DNA from: Lachnospiraceae bacterium NC2008
Lineage (GTDB): Bacteria > Bacillota > Clostridia > Lachnospirales > Lachnospiraceae
NCBI GenBank assembly: GCA_000687675.1
Contig: JHWS01000008.1
Location: forward strand, 1 to 64,000
DNA length: 64,000 nucleotides
Direction: 5' to 3'
Part shown: piece by piece, positions 19,723 to 28,449 of the stretch
How the letters are laid out: every line of letters begins with the position of its first letter
Numbering within the stretch: the stretch's first letter is position 1
Program-made: the position numbers and the translations under genes
The notes under the pieces: model-generated
Database searches by the model: none
Told to the model about the DNA's origin: nothing
What the model saw: the letters and a program-made list of their open reading frames with translations, nothing else

Positions 19723-20187
19723 TTAAAAATCCAAAGCTAATTTTATAATTGATATTTTACTTCTTTCGAAAACTTTTTCCTGGCCATCTATATCAATAGT
19801 CAGACTTGTCTTATCATATGCCTTTAAGTTGCCGGCATATTCTTTAGTACCATCTATAGCTTCAAAAAGCTTAAGTTCAACATCTTTACCTATACTCTGT
19901 TCAAGATGTCTATCCTTCTTAAGAGTTCTGCCAAGTCCTGGGCTTGAAACCTCAAGGATATAAGCCTGAGCTATAAAATCATCCTTATCAAGTGCATCTG
20001 ACAACTTTCTGCTAACATTTTCACAATCATCGATTGTTACTCCGCCTTCTTTGTCAATATATGCACGAAGGTAATAATCAGCACCTTCTTTTACGTACTC
20101 TACATCATATATAGATACGCCATACTCCTGTGTAATGGGGAGAAGAAGCTGTTCAACCTTTTCTTCGTAACCTTTACGTTCACTCAT
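19723..20187 (-). CDS. rimP: Ribosome maturation factor RimP
   Basis: 154 residues with the RimP N-terminal domain (YDVEYVKEGADYYLRAYIDKEGG, DCENVSRKLSDALD, LEVSSPGLGRTLKK) and the C-terminal SH3-like domain. It is first in the nusA-infB operon, as usual. The start has AGAAGGA upstream and lies only 28 bp after structured element copy 2. Confidence 0.96.
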   Translation of the reverse strand: MSERKGYEEKVEQLLLPITQEYGVSIYDVEYVKEGADYYLRAYIDKEGGVTIDDCENVSRKLSDALDKDDFIAQAYILEVSSPGLGRTLKKDRHLEQSIGKDVELKLFEAIDGTKEYAGNLKAYDKTSLTIDIDGQEKVFERSKISIIKLALDF

Positions 20188-20215
20188 ATTTAATTTCCTT
20201 CTTCGCGTTCTTTAA

Positions 20216-20303
20216 TCGAGGAGAGACGATGTAATCGTTCTCGACTCGCCGCGCGGGGTGCATCCGGCGAAGCCGGAAAAATACTTTATGCACCCCTGCG
20301 CAT
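20216..20303 (-). repeat. Dispersed structured element, family A, copy 2 (in the rimP leader)
   Basis: This is the best preserved copy. The outer stem pairs 20255-20263 with 20288-20296 (9 bp, perfect), flanked by GCGC at 20251-20254 and 20298-20301. Inner hairpin CCGGC-TTC-GCCGG lies at 20264-20276. The 11-nt internal loop (20277-20287) reads AAAGTATTTTT on the minus strand. A second hairpin at 20217-20246 has an ATCGT/ACGAT core. It lies between a terminator-like hairpin and the rimP ribosome site. Confidence 0.8.
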
Positions 20304-20309
20304 AAAAGA

Positions 20310-20334
20310 AGAGAAGGTTTCTTCAACCTTCTCT
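20310..20334 (-). terminator. Terminator-like hairpin in the rimP-nusA leader
   Basis: A 10-bp stem (20310-20319 with 20325-20334), 5-nt loop, followed on the minus strand by TCTTTTATG. It could end the kinase transcript. Because the promoter at 20361-20389 lies upstream of it, it could also attenuate the rimP operon. Confidence 0.75.
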
Positions 20335-20360
20335 CGCTAAAAATCATCTAACCATATGTG

Positions 20361-20389
20361 AGTATAACACCGATGTTATGTAAATGCAA
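20361..20389 (-). promoter_or_regulatory. Promoter of the rimP-nusA-infB operon
   Basis: -35 TTGCAT (20384-20389), 17-bp spacer, -10 TATACT (20361-20366) with a TGT extension. It starts 5 bp after the kinase stop codon and implies a leader of about 165 nt containing the hairpin and element copy 2. Confidence 0.75.
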
Positions 20390-20393
20390 GATG

Positions 20394-22274
20394 TTATTGT
20401 AATTTAACTTTATCTTTTGGTAAGAACTTAATAAGCATCTCTTGAATACTTTCATATTCTACTGGCTTACTCATGTACTCATCGAAGCCTCGCTCTATAT
20501 ACTTTTCTCTAACACCAGCTATAGCATTGGCCGTAAGAACAACTACCGGTGTATCTTTATTAAGACCTTCTGAATCTTCTTTAATTCTCTTAAGTGTTTC
20601 CTCTCCATCCATCTTAGGCATCATATGATCAAGGAATATAAGGTCAAACTTAATCTTCTTACAAGCCTTAATACACTCTTCGCCGCTTTCTACCGTTACA
20701 ATCTTTATTCTGTTACTCTTAAGAAGTTTTCTAAAGATAACAAGGTTCATAGCATTGTCATCAACTGCAAGGACAAATGCCTCCGGCGCAGTGAATTTTT
20801 CATCCATCTCAACTACAACGCTATACTTGTTAAACCAGTTAACATTTCCAAGAGATGCATTGTCAGCAATCTTTTGATTAACCTGGAATGAGAAGGTAGA
20901 ACCTACACCGTATTTACTTTCAAACTCAAGTTTTGAACCCATAAGAAGAAGTATCTGCTGGGAAATATTAAGTCCAAGACCTGCCCCTTGTATTTTTCTG
21001 TTTCTTTCAAGATCAAGTCTTTGGAACTTCTGAGTAAGCTTTGAAAGATCTTCAGGTTTAATACCTATACCACTATCTCTAACATATACTTTAAGGATTA
21101 ATTCATCTTCATTTAATCTGTCGTATGTGATTTCAAGTTCTACAAATCCTCTTTCTGTATATTTAAATGCATTGGAAAGAAGATTGATAATTACCTGATG
21201 AAGTCTTATAACATCACCATAAAGAGCCTTAGGCATAACAGGGTCAACATTAATCTTAAAGTCTATCTTCTTATCGTAAGATCTTTGTTTTATCTCTTCT
21301 ATTAAGAAACTGACACACTGTTCTACAGAATAAATCTCGTTCTTAATAACGAATTCTCCCGATTCAACTCGGGTAACATCAAGAATATCATTAACAAGAT
21401 AAAGCAGTACTTTACCAGCTTCATTAGAACTTTGAGCATACTTCTTAATTGTAAGTGATTGTGACTCTTTAAGGATAAGCTGGTTCATACCAAGCATGGT
21501 ATTAATAGGTGTTCTTATCTCATGGCTCATGTTAGCAAGGAAATCTGTCTTAGCCTGGTTTGCAATATTGGCCGCCTCAGCTATCTTGGTCTGAGCATCA
21601 ACCGCCTCATCTATCATATCCTTATTCTGTATAGCAAAATGCACTGTTAACAAAACGATTGCCATGGCAGTACATTCTAAAAGCTGTTCTGGGTAAAAAT
21701 ATTCGATAGCTATAGCTGCAGTTGTAAAGAATATAAAAGCAAACATAACAACTCTTACAGAGTTATTTGTTTTACTAAAATGTATAAAGAAATAGAAAAC
21801 AGAAACAATCATATATATTGCAGCGACAACATATATAACCATTATAAACGGTCCTCTGTAATAGACGCCATCTTTTACTTCAAATAAAGCCCCAGTAAAG
21901 GTGTTAGTAACAACAAGAATACCCACTAATAAATATGGAAATCCCATTAGAAAATGCTCTTTTCTTGCCATCTTCCTAGGACTAATATTATAGAAAAGAT
22001 AGTAAGCAATTAAAGGAAGTGGCACGATATGAACAAGGTGGTATATTGCTGTCACAGTATATAGAACCTGATTGTAGAATACGCTTTTACTAGGGTGCAT
22101 AAGCATATAGCTTGAGCCCCCGTCTAAAATACAGCACAAGAAAAGAACTGCAATCATTGTAAGATATATTCTTCTAAGTCTTTTATTCTTAGCAGGAATA
22201 AAAAGATGGGCAATAAATACAATAACTGCTATTATGGCAGAATATATGTCATATTGTAATACATAGTGAATCAT
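20394..22274 (-). CDS. Hybrid histidine kinase with 7-8 TM sensor and receiver
   Basis: 626 residues. The N-terminal membrane domain (about 8-215) has seven or eight helices. A short coiled coil precedes HisKA with the phospho-acceptor in [15 protein letters not shown] (about residue 255). The ATPase has [18 protein letters not shown] and GAGLGLNIS motifs. A C-terminal receiver (about 500-620) has VDDN, phospho-Asp in [11 protein letters not shown] and SKP. No DNA-binding output is present, so phosphotransfer to another protein or stand-alone signalling is likely. The membrane domain shares an LF..(K/N)DG.Y..GP pattern with the cyclase at 49207-50346. Confidence 0.93.
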   Translation of the reverse strand: MIHYVLQYDIYSAIIAVIVFIAHLFIPAKNKRLRRIYLTMIAVLFLCCILDGGSSYMLMHPSKSVFYNQVLYTVTAIYHLVHIVPLPLIAYYLFYNISPRKMARKEHFLMGFPYLLVGILVVTNTFTGALFEVKDGVYYRGPFIMVIYVVAAIYMIVSVFYFFIHFSKTNNSVRVVMFAFIFFTTAAIAIEYFYPEQLLECTAMAIVLLTVHFAIQNKDMIDEAVDAQTKIAEAANIANQAKTDFLANMSHEIRTPINTMLGMNQLILKESQSLTIKKYAQSSNEAGKVLLYLVNDILDVTRVESGEFVIKNEIYSVEQCVSFLIEEIKQRSYDKKIDFKINVDPVMPKALYGDVIRLHQVIINLLSNAFKYTERGFVELEITYDRLNEDELILKVYVRDSGIGIKPEDLSKLTQKFQRLDLERNRKIQGAGLGLNISQQILLLMGSKLEFESKYGVGSTFSFQVNQKIADNASLGNVNWFNKYSVVVEMDEKFTAPEAFVLAVDDNAMNLVIFRKLLKSNRIKIVTVESGEECIKACKKIKFDLIFLDHMMPKMDGEETLKRIKEDSEGLNKDTPVVVLTANAIAGVREKYIERGFDEYMSKPVEYESIQEMLIKFLPKDKVKLQ

Positions 22275-22341
22275 GTCATTTACCTAATAAAATTAGAATC
22301 AAATGAGTCCCCCCGCAAAGCGCTATGTAAACTCTTTAATC

Positions 22342-22347
22342 ATTATA
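22342..22347 (-). promoter_or_regulatory. -10 element upstream of the hybrid kinase
   Basis: TATAAT on the minus strand about 70 bp before the start codon. No convincing -35 is visible. Confidence 0.4.
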
Positions 22348-22369
22348 TCAAAATATAAATAAAATAAAA

Positions 22370-22396
22370 ACTCCTCCGCATTAACTGCGAAGGAGT
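22370..22396 (-). terminator. Intrinsic terminator of tpiA
   Basis: An 11-bp stem with one G-U pair (22370-22380 with 22386-22396), loop of 5, then TTTTTATTTT on the minus strand. Confidence 0.9.
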
Positions 22397-22432
22397 AATT
22401 ATTAGAAATAAAAATCAGCTCTATTTAGTTAA

Positions 22433-23179
22433 TTATGCATTAACAATCTGACCGAAGTCTGGCTTAAGAGCTGCACCACCGATAAGACCACCATCGATAT
22501 CTTCTTTTGCAAGTAGTTCAGCAGCGTTACCAGCGTTCATAGATCCGCCGTACTGAATACGTACAGCTTCAGCTGTTGGAGCATCATAAAGCTCAGCAAT
22601 AGTCTCACGGATCATCTTACATACTTCCTGTGCCTGATCAGCTGTAGCTGTTTCACCTGTACCGATAGCCCAGATTGGCTCGTATGCGATAACAAGTTCC
22701 TTAACCTGATCAGCTGTTACACCTGAAAGATCCCATGTAATCTGTCTCTTGATCCATTCGCAGTATGTACCTGCTTTACGAAGAGCAAGTGACTCACCAC
22801 AGCAAAGGATTGGCTTAAGACCTGAAGCAAATGCCTTCTTAACCTTTGCATTGATAAGGATATCGTTCTCACCGAAGATATCTCTTCTCTCTGAGTGACC
22901 GATGATGATGTACTCAACACCTGCATCCTTAAGCATTGGAGCAGAGATTTCACCTGTGAAAGCACCCTTATCTTCGATGTAGAAGTTCTCAGCACCAAGA
23001 TGTACGTTTGTACCCTTGATTGCTTCTGCTACAGGAACGATGTCGATTGCTGGTACACAGTATACTACATCAACGTTATCATTCTTTACTAAATCTTTAA
23101 GTGTTGCACATAATTCAACTGCCTCGCTTGGAGTCTTATTCATCTTCCAGTTTCCGGCAATAATTCTTCTTCTAGCCAT
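22433..23179 (-). CDS. tpiA: Triosephosphate isomerase
   Basis: 248 residues, full TIM barrel: GNWKMNKT (catalytic Asn/Lys), GHSERR (catalytic His), [11 protein letters not shown] (catalytic Glu) and [15 protein letters not shown] (phosphate grip). It interconverts dihydroxyacetone phosphate and glyceraldehyde 3-phosphate. It lies downstream of pgk, separated by a 284-bp repeat-rich spacer. Confidence 0.98.
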   Translation of the reverse strand: MARRRIIAGNWKMNKTPSEAVELCATLKDLVKNDNVDVVYCVPAIDIVPVAEAIKGTNVHLGAENFYIEDKGAFTGEISAPMLKDAGVEYIIIGHSERRDIFGENDILINAKVKKAFASGLKPILCCGESLALRKAGTYCEWIKRQITWDLSGVTADQVKELVIAYEPIWAIGTGETATADQAQEVCKMIRETIAELYDAPTAEAVRIQYGGSMNAGNAAELLAKEDIDGGLIGGAALKPDFGQIVNA

Positions 23180-23205
23180 TTTAACTATCTCCTATTTATA
23201 TTTTA

Positions 23206-23320
23206 TTCAAAGTCCGGGCATCTATATCCTTGCCCTATTCAAAACGCCGGGCATCAATATCCTTGCCCTATTCAAAACCCCGGGCATCCATATCCTTGCC
23301 CTATTCAAAACGCCGGGCAT
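23206..23320 (-). repeat. 33-bp tandem repeats in the pgk-tpiA spacer
   Basis: Three complete units (32, 33 and 33 bp; starts 23206, 23238, 23271) and a 17-bp partial unit at 23304. Each complete unit contains GGGCA...TGCCC arms, a 5-bp stem around a 10-nt loop. The array ends 26 bp before the tpiA start. A separate hairpin with 8-bp arms (23318-23336) adjoins it. The plus-strand frame through it has no other support as a gene. Confidence 0.9.
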
Positions 23321-23380
23321 TTTGCGAAGCAAAATGTCCAATAATTTAGAAGGCGTTCTTGAGAAAAATAATATATTGCA

Positions 23381-23459
23381 GAAGCCGTTTGCGAAATAGC
23401 CTCTGCTATGAGCAATTACGGCTTCGCAATGTTAATATTTTTCGAAAGATTACGGCTTC
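23381..23459 (-). other. GAAGCCGT inverted-repeat cluster downstream of pgk
   Basis: GAAGCCGT occurs twice in one orientation (complements at 23418-23425 and 23452-23459) and once inverted (23381-23388). Either pair can form an 8-bp stem just after the pgk stop. No T-tract follows. It may act as a processing or 3'-end protection structure between pgk and tpiA. Confidence 0.5.
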
Positions 23460-23463
23460 TTAA

Positions 23464-24696
23464 TTATTTATTGTCAGCTGCATATACGCCTGGTAATTCC
23501 TTACCTTCAAGGAACTCAAGTGAAGCACCACCACCTGTTGAGATGTGGCTCATCTTGTCAGCGAATCCAAGCTGGTTACATGCAGCTGCTGAATCACCAC
23601 CACCGATGATTGTTGTTGCATCTGTCTCAGCAAGTGCCTTAGCTACAGCGATTGTACCCTTAGCAAGTGTTGGGTTCTCGAATACACCCATAGGTCCGTT
23701 CCAAACAACTGTCTTAGCGCTCTTAACTGCGTTAGCGAAGAGTTCCTGTGTCTTAGGTCCGATATCAAGACCTTCCTTGTCAGCAGGGATGCTGTTTGAA
23801 TCAACATATTCTACATCGATAGGAGCATCGATTGGATCTGGGAAACCAGCTGCGATACCTGTATCTACAGGAAGAAGAAGGTTCTTGCCAAGCTTCTCAG
23901 CCTTAGCCATCATTTCCTTACAGTAATCAATCTTCTCGTTATCAACAAGTGACTTACCGATTTCATATCCCTTAGCCTTAAGGAATGTGAATGCCATACC
24001 ACCACCGATGATAAGAGTATCAGCCTTCTCAAGAAGGTTATCGATAACGTTAAGCTTATCAGCAACCTTAGCACCACCAAGGATAGCTACGAAAGGTCTT
24101 ACTGGATTCTCTACTGCATTACCAAGGAAGTCGATTTCCTTCTGCATAAGGTATCCAACTGCGTTAACACCACCCTTTTCTGTGATGTACTTTGTAACTA
24201 CTGCAACTGAAGCGTGAGCTCTGTGTGCAGAACCGAAAGCGTCGCATACATAATCATCTGCAAGATCAGCAAGTTCCTTTGCAAATGCTTCGCCAGCTTC
24301 CTGTGGCTTAGTCTCTTCCTTACCACGGAATCTTGTGTTCTGAAGAAGAACTACATCTCCTTCTTTCATAGCTGCTACTGCAGCTGTTGCGTCAGCACCT
24401 GTTACGTTGTAATCAGCAACAAAGTTAACTGGCTTACCAAGCTTCTCTGAAAGTCTCTTAGCAACTGGTGCAAGAGATTCCTTCTCGTTAGGTCCTTCTT
24501 TAACCTTACCAAGGTGTGAGCAAAGGATTACCTTAGCTCCATCGTTAATAAGTTTGTTGATTGTTGGAAGTGCAGCATTGATACGTGTCTCATCTGTGAT
24601 TTCACCATTCTTAAGTGGTACGTTGAAGTCACATCTTACGAGTACTCTTCTGCCCTTTGCGTTAAAATCATCAACGCTTTTCTTGTTTAATGACAT
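23464..24696 (-). CDS. pgk: Phosphoglycerate kinase
   Basis: 410 residues with the substrate-binding [12 protein letters not shown] motif, [12 protein letters not shown], and the C-terminal nucleotide-binding GGGDSAAA and [13 protein letters not shown] motifs. It catalyses ATP formation from 1,3-bisphosphoglycerate. I take the ATG at 24696 because AAGGAGG stands just upstream; the longer frame to 24786 includes the promoter. gapA is elsewhere (38 kb), so the glycolytic genes are split. Confidence 0.98.
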   Translation of the reverse strand: MSLNKKSVDDFNAKGRRVLVRCDFNVPLKNGEITDETRINAALPTINKLINDGAKVILCSHLGKVKEGPNEKESLAPVAKRLSEKLGKPVNFVADYNVTGADATAAVAAMKEGDVVLLQNTRFRGKEETKPQEAGEAFAKELADLADDYVCDAFGSAHRAHASVAVVTKYITEKGGVNAVGYLMQKEIDFLGNAVENPVRPFVAILGGAKVADKLNVIDNLLEKADTLIIGGGMAFTFLKAKGYEIGKSLVDNEKIDYCKEMMAKAEKLGKNLLLPVDTGIAAGFPDPIDAPIDVEYVDSNSIPADKEGLDIGPKTQELFANAVKSAKTVVWNGPMGVFENPTLAKGTIAVAKALAETDATTIIGGGDSAAACNQLGFADKMSHISTGGGASLEFLEGKELPGVYAADNK

Positions 24697-24784
24697 CTTA
24701 ATGTCCTCCTTAAAAAATAATTTTTTTCTCTGTGGTCTGCGCATCGCCACAGAAAAACGTGCCCCATTTACACAGAGCACGTAC

Positions 24785-24793
24785 ATTATAACA
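24785..24793 (-). promoter_or_regulatory. Extended -10 promoter of pgk
   Basis: TGTTATAAT on the minus strand; the -35 is poor. Hairpins at 24757-24782 (6-bp stem then TTTTT) and 24730-24752 lie downstream. The predicted start falls inside the first, so attenuation by it is doubtful. Confidence 0.65.
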
Positions 24794-24854
24794 TATTATT
24801 ATTAGCTGTAGAATAGGGATTTTTCCAATAAAATGCTTGATTTATACCTTATTT

Positions 24855-27131
24855 TTATCTAAGTTTTTCCTTGATTACATTCTTAGATCTAAGAGCCTTA
24901 ACCTTATACAAATCTTCATCTGCAATTGTCATAGCCTGAGATAAGCTAAGTCCCGCATCTTTATCCATTACGCAGGCACCTGCAGATACTGTAATATTGT
25001 AGTCTTTATCAGACTTCTCATTGAATGCACTAAAGCTCTCATAGAGTTCAAATAAGTCTTCACCAGGGAATACATCTTCTCTTGGCTCAGTAGCAACACA
25101 AAACTCATCACCACCGATTCGTCCAATTACTGCCTTATTGCCAAAATGCTCCTTTAGCTTGTCTGATATAACCTTAAGTGAGAAGTCACCATCCTGATGC
25201 CCAAATCTGTCATTGATAATCTTAAGGTTATTCATATCTACGTAGAAGATACATACCTTCTTACCAGCAGCAAACTGACTATCTATAAACTTCTGAGCAT
25301 TGGACTCAAAGCCTCTTCTGTTATATAATCCAGAAAGTGCATCTGACTTAGATATATTTTCAAGAACGATATTATTCTCTTTAAGAGATCTAAGAGTTGC
25401 TTCATAATCTTTAAGAAGCTTTTCGTTAGTTCCAAGAAGAGAAAGCATCTTTATACCAGATGAAACCTGACTTACAAGAAGTTCTGAATATAGGTACTCT
25501 TCCTTAGGCATATCGCAAATAAACACACCATATATAATCTCATTAAAGAATATTGGCATAAGAATGGCTGTATTATATGATTCCCAGTCAAAATATTTAT
25601 TCTTAAATATTTCTTTTTTCTTTATATGCTGCTTCATCTTTGTAATAGAAAGAGTTTCACCGTTATGAAGTACAGCCTTAACAGAAAGTTTTTCCGGAAT
25701 AACAAAATCTTCATGCTGAAAATGTATAATAGGATGATCATACATATAGATAACAGCATTCTTAATATTCATCCACTTTAAAGTAGAAAGCACCTGAACA
25801 TAGCTAAGGTCATTGCCCCTTTCAAATGCCATAGTATCTCTGACAAATGACTGCATACTAACTACTTTTTCTGTATAGCGATGAGTTTTATCATTTAAAG
25901 AAGCATTAAGTTTAAATACCATCTCTCTGTAGCATTTTGACTTAATATTAATATATATATCTATTATCTCTTTGTCCCAGCACTTCTTGATAATTTTATC
26001 AAAGAAGTCATCCATAATGTTGATCATACGACCTATGTCAATATAATCTTCCATCCCAAGCTCAAACATCTTGTCCAGGTATTCAACTGCGTTTTTTGCA
26101 TACTCCTTGGATGTCATCTCTTTCTTTGAAACAGAAAGAACAAGATCTACTAGTTTGTTAAATTGTGACCTGAGAGTAAGAATGACTCTCTCATCAATTA
26201 CATGAACGCTGGACTTAATAATATCAAAGAAATCCGGCTTACTATCTTCCTCTTCCAGGATTTTAATCTTATTAAAGCATGTAAATGATTTTCTCATTAC
26301 AAACTTAGTCCCGATTTCAAGGTCCTCTATCCGGTCTCCTCTTATAACTCTCATCAAACTGCGAAATGCCTCCGCACCAAGTTCAACGCAGTCAGTTCTT
26401 ACTGATGAAAGAGGTGGATTCATAGTTGCTGCATTGAAAGAATCATCAAAGCCGAGAACAGATAAATCTTCGCCAACTTTTCTGCCTCTTTCTTCAGCAA
26501 TTTTATATACTCTTCCTGCTATAATATCATTACCACAAATAACAGCTTCTACATCTGGATGGGCATCAAATAAGTCATTAATCTGTTCTTCACAAGGCCA
26601 GAAAAAGTCACCATAAAAAACTGAATTTTCATCATGTGGAAGGTTATTAGAATCAAGGAAATTAAGAAATGTTTCCCTACGGGCAATAGCATCAACATTA
26701 TCCTTCTGACCTGTAATCATACCAAACTTTCTGACACCAGCATTGTAAAGAGTATGAAGACCATCAAGCAGTCCAGATGCATTGTTAAGAAATACGCCCT
26801 TAGCAGTATCATCAGAATAAGCTATATAAACATGTGGGATATTAGCATATTGAGACGCGAATATCTTCTTATGCTCATCATCAGCGAACATACAAACAGA
26901 GGCAACTTCTACGATTATACCGTCTAAGTTGTCAAGCTGAGTGTATGGAAAAAGTGAATTGAATTGATAAATATATGGATATTCGAAGTTTAGTTCATAG
27001 TCATGCCCATAATACTTAGCAGGAATAATAACAACATTAACATCCTCCTGCTTAGCAAGCCTTGAAACCCCTTTACATATATCCCTAACATAGGCCTCAA
27101 CAAGACCTGATACAACAATACCTATCGTCAT
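24855..27131 (-). CDS. Diguanylate cyclase with cytoplasmic LacI-type sugar-sensor domain
   Basis: 758 residues. The first 290 match the ligand-binding domain of LacI/GalR regulators: TIGIVVSGL at the start, FGMITGQKDN, AVICGNDIIAG and DLSVLGFDDSFNAATMNPPLSSVRTD. There is no helix-turn-helix and no signal peptide, so it should bind its ligand in the cytoplasm. A central helical/GAF-like region (about 300-580) leads to a GGDEF domain with an intact GRIGGDEF motif; no RxxD inhibitory site precedes it. The likely output is c-di-GMP in response to a sugar or similar ligand. It sits next to the sugar-uptake genes. A TATAAT box at 27176-27181 suggests its own promoter. Confidence 0.9.
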   Translation of the reverse strand: MTIGIVVSGLVEAYVRDICKGVSRLAKQEDVNVVIIPAKYYGHDYELNFEYPYIYQFNSLFPYTQLDNLDGIIVEVASVCMFADDEHKKIFASQYANIPHVYIAYSDDTAKGVFLNNASGLLDGLHTLYNAGVRKFGMITGQKDNVDAIARRETFLNFLDSNNLPHDENSVFYGDFFWPCEEQINDLFDAHPDVEAVICGNDIIAGRVYKIAEERGRKVGEDLSVLGFDDSFNAATMNPPLSSVRTDCVELGAEAFRSLMRVIRGDRIEDLEIGTKFVMRKSFTCFNKIKILEEEDSKPDFFDIIKSSVHVIDERVILTLRSQFNKLVDLVLSVSKKEMTSKEYAKNAVEYLDKMFELGMEDYIDIGRMINIMDDFFDKIIKKCWDKEIIDIYINIKSKCYREMVFKLNASLNDKTHRYTEKVVSMQSFVRDTMAFERGNDLSYVQVLSTLKWMNIKNAVIYMYDHPIIHFQHEDFVIPEKLSVKAVLHNGETLSITKMKQHIKKKEIFKNKYFDWESYNTAILMPIFFNEIIYGVFICDMPKEEYLYSELLVSQVSSGIKMLSLLGTNEKLLKDYEATLRSLKENNIVLENISKSDALSGLYNRRGFESNAQKFIDSQFAAGKKVCIFYVDMNNLKIINDRFGHQDGDFSLKVISDKLKEHFGNKAVIGRIGGDEFCVATEPREDVFPGEDLFELYESFSAFNEKSDKDYNITVSAGACVMDKDAGLSLSQAMTIADEDLYKVKALRSKNVIKEKLR

Positions 27132-27215
27132 TATCTATCTGTAATCCTTGTACTTTATTTTAAAGCTATGGATATATTATACAATCATTAAAAACAGAAT
27201 TAAACTGAAAAAGTG

Positions 27216-28304
27216 CTAATAACAAACCTTATTTCTTCCGTGATTTTTACCAAAATACAGTCTCTGATCAGCATGTTCAATAGCCGCTTCAACACCCTGA
27301 CTTGGACTATATTCTGTAAGTCCAAATGTCATAGTAACTTTTATCTCTTTATCTTCATAAGGAATAGTAAGTTCCTTAACCTTACTTCTCATTTCTTCAA
27401 GAAGCACAAATGCCTGGTCGCCGTTAATATTATCAAATACAAATAGGAACTCTTCTCCTCCCCATCTGGCAACACAACCTTTGCCATCCATGCATTCTTT
27501 CAAAGTAGCAGAAACTGCTTTTAATACTTCATCACCGCCGCCATGACCATATGTATCATTAACATGTTTAAAATGATCTATATCTCCCATCCCTATTGAA
27601 AGGACATTATTTCCATCTTCAAAATCCTGAGTCAGTGTAGTTAAAAATGATTTAACCGCACCTCTATTAAACAACTGTGTAAGAGGATCAATAGAAGCAG
27701 CCATAAGAATCCTCTTGTTATAATCTATAAGTTTCTTCTCTGAATTTAGAGACTTGCCAGAAAAAAGTTCAAGCCCTATAAGAAGCGAGGCAAAAACTAA
27801 TATACTGGAAAAGATTCTAACAAATATCTTACAAATTCCATATAAAGGATATAAAGGTGTAAGAGCTCCTGATACTATATTTAAAGCAACAAACAAAACA
27901 CAGCCAAAGGATGCTATGGCAAGTTTGGTTCTAAATTTTAAATAGAATGTTATACAACATAATTCCAGTGCAATTATAAGAAAATACTGAGATCCACTTG
28001 TGTAACCGTAAGTTATCATGCAGGCTATTGAATAAAGAGTACATGTAACAATAAGTAATATCTTAGAGCATTTTACATGTCCTTTTGCCCCCATAACAAT
28101 AACCATTGCAAAAAGAGTGACGAATGACAGCCCTACATAGAAGGACTGCCATTCGCCTAGAAAAGGGAAAACGCTATACAATACTAACGTATGTATCAAT
28201 AATATAACTGCCTGGGCTCTAATAATTAAAGAGATTCTTTCGCTTTCATTACCAAATTCTTCGTCTTTAACAATCAGATGTAATATATCTTTTGAAAAAC
28301 CCAT
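27216..28304 (-). CDS. Membrane diguanylate cyclase (GGEEF)
   Basis: 362 residues. About six hydrophobic helices (about 25-185) precede a coiled linker and a GGDEF domain with RWGGEEF, the functional GGEEF variant, and DPLTQLFNRG at its start. No RxxD I-site is present. The ATG at 28304 has GGGGG upstream; a longer frame to 28388 is less likely. It follows mmsB with no clear terminator, so it may be read from the sugar-transport transcript. Confidence 0.9.
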   Translation of the reverse strand: MGFSKDILHLIVKDEEFGNESERISLIIRAQAVILLIHTLVLYSVFPFLGEWQSFYVGLSFVTLFAMVIVMGAKGHVKCSKILLIVTCTLYSIACMITYGYTSGSQYFLIIALELCCITFYLKFRTKLAIASFGCVLFVALNIVSGALTPLYPLYGICKIFVRIFSSILVFASLLIGLELFSGKSLNSEKKLIDYNKRILMAASIDPLTQLFNRGAVKSFLTTLTQDFEDGNNVLSIGMGDIDHFKHVNDTYGHGGGDEVLKAVSATLKECMDGKGCVARWGGEEFLFVFDNINGDQAFVLLEEMRSKVKELTIPYEDKEIKVTMTFGLTEYSPSQGVEAAIEHADQRLYFGKNHGRNKVCY

Positions 28305-28364
28305 TGTTCTAATCCCCCGATTATCGCAAATCTTATACTTATTTTTACATCCCCAGGTCTTTAC

Positions 28365-28404
28365 CTGCGAGCGATACATTATATTCACAAGCTACCGCTC
28401 GCAG
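28365..28404 (-). promoter_or_regulatory. Hairpin between mmsB and the cyclase gene
   Basis: Perfect 9-bp arms CTGCGAGCG (28396-28404 with 28365-28373) enclose 22 nt. The distal arm overlaps a second possible stem, CAGGT-AAAG-ACCTG-like (28354-28367), so the two are mutually exclusive. No T-tract follows. Confidence 0.5.
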
Positions 28405-28449
28405 AACCTTTTTCTTATGTTAAACGTTTCCTATTATGAAGTTAATTAA

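Noticed and set aside
12195-20187. FMN riboswitch or tRNA gene in or near the ribF/nusA operon
   Set aside because: No RFN-type conserved blocks and no tRNA cloverleaf were found; gaps within the operon are 45 bp or less.
23206-23320. CRISPR array
   Set aside because: The repeats are directly tandem without unique spacers and no cas genes are present.
23016-23399. Plus-strand ORF with 11-residue repeats across the pgk-tpiA spacer
   Set aside because: It is the translation of the 33-bp DNA repeats plus antisense of tpiA, with no ribosome site; the period being a multiple of three keeps the frame open by chance.
24753-24782. Attenuator in the pgk leader
   Set aside because: The 6-bp hairpin followed by TTTTT looks like a terminator, but the predicted start site falls within its first arm, so the transcript would not contain the full stem.
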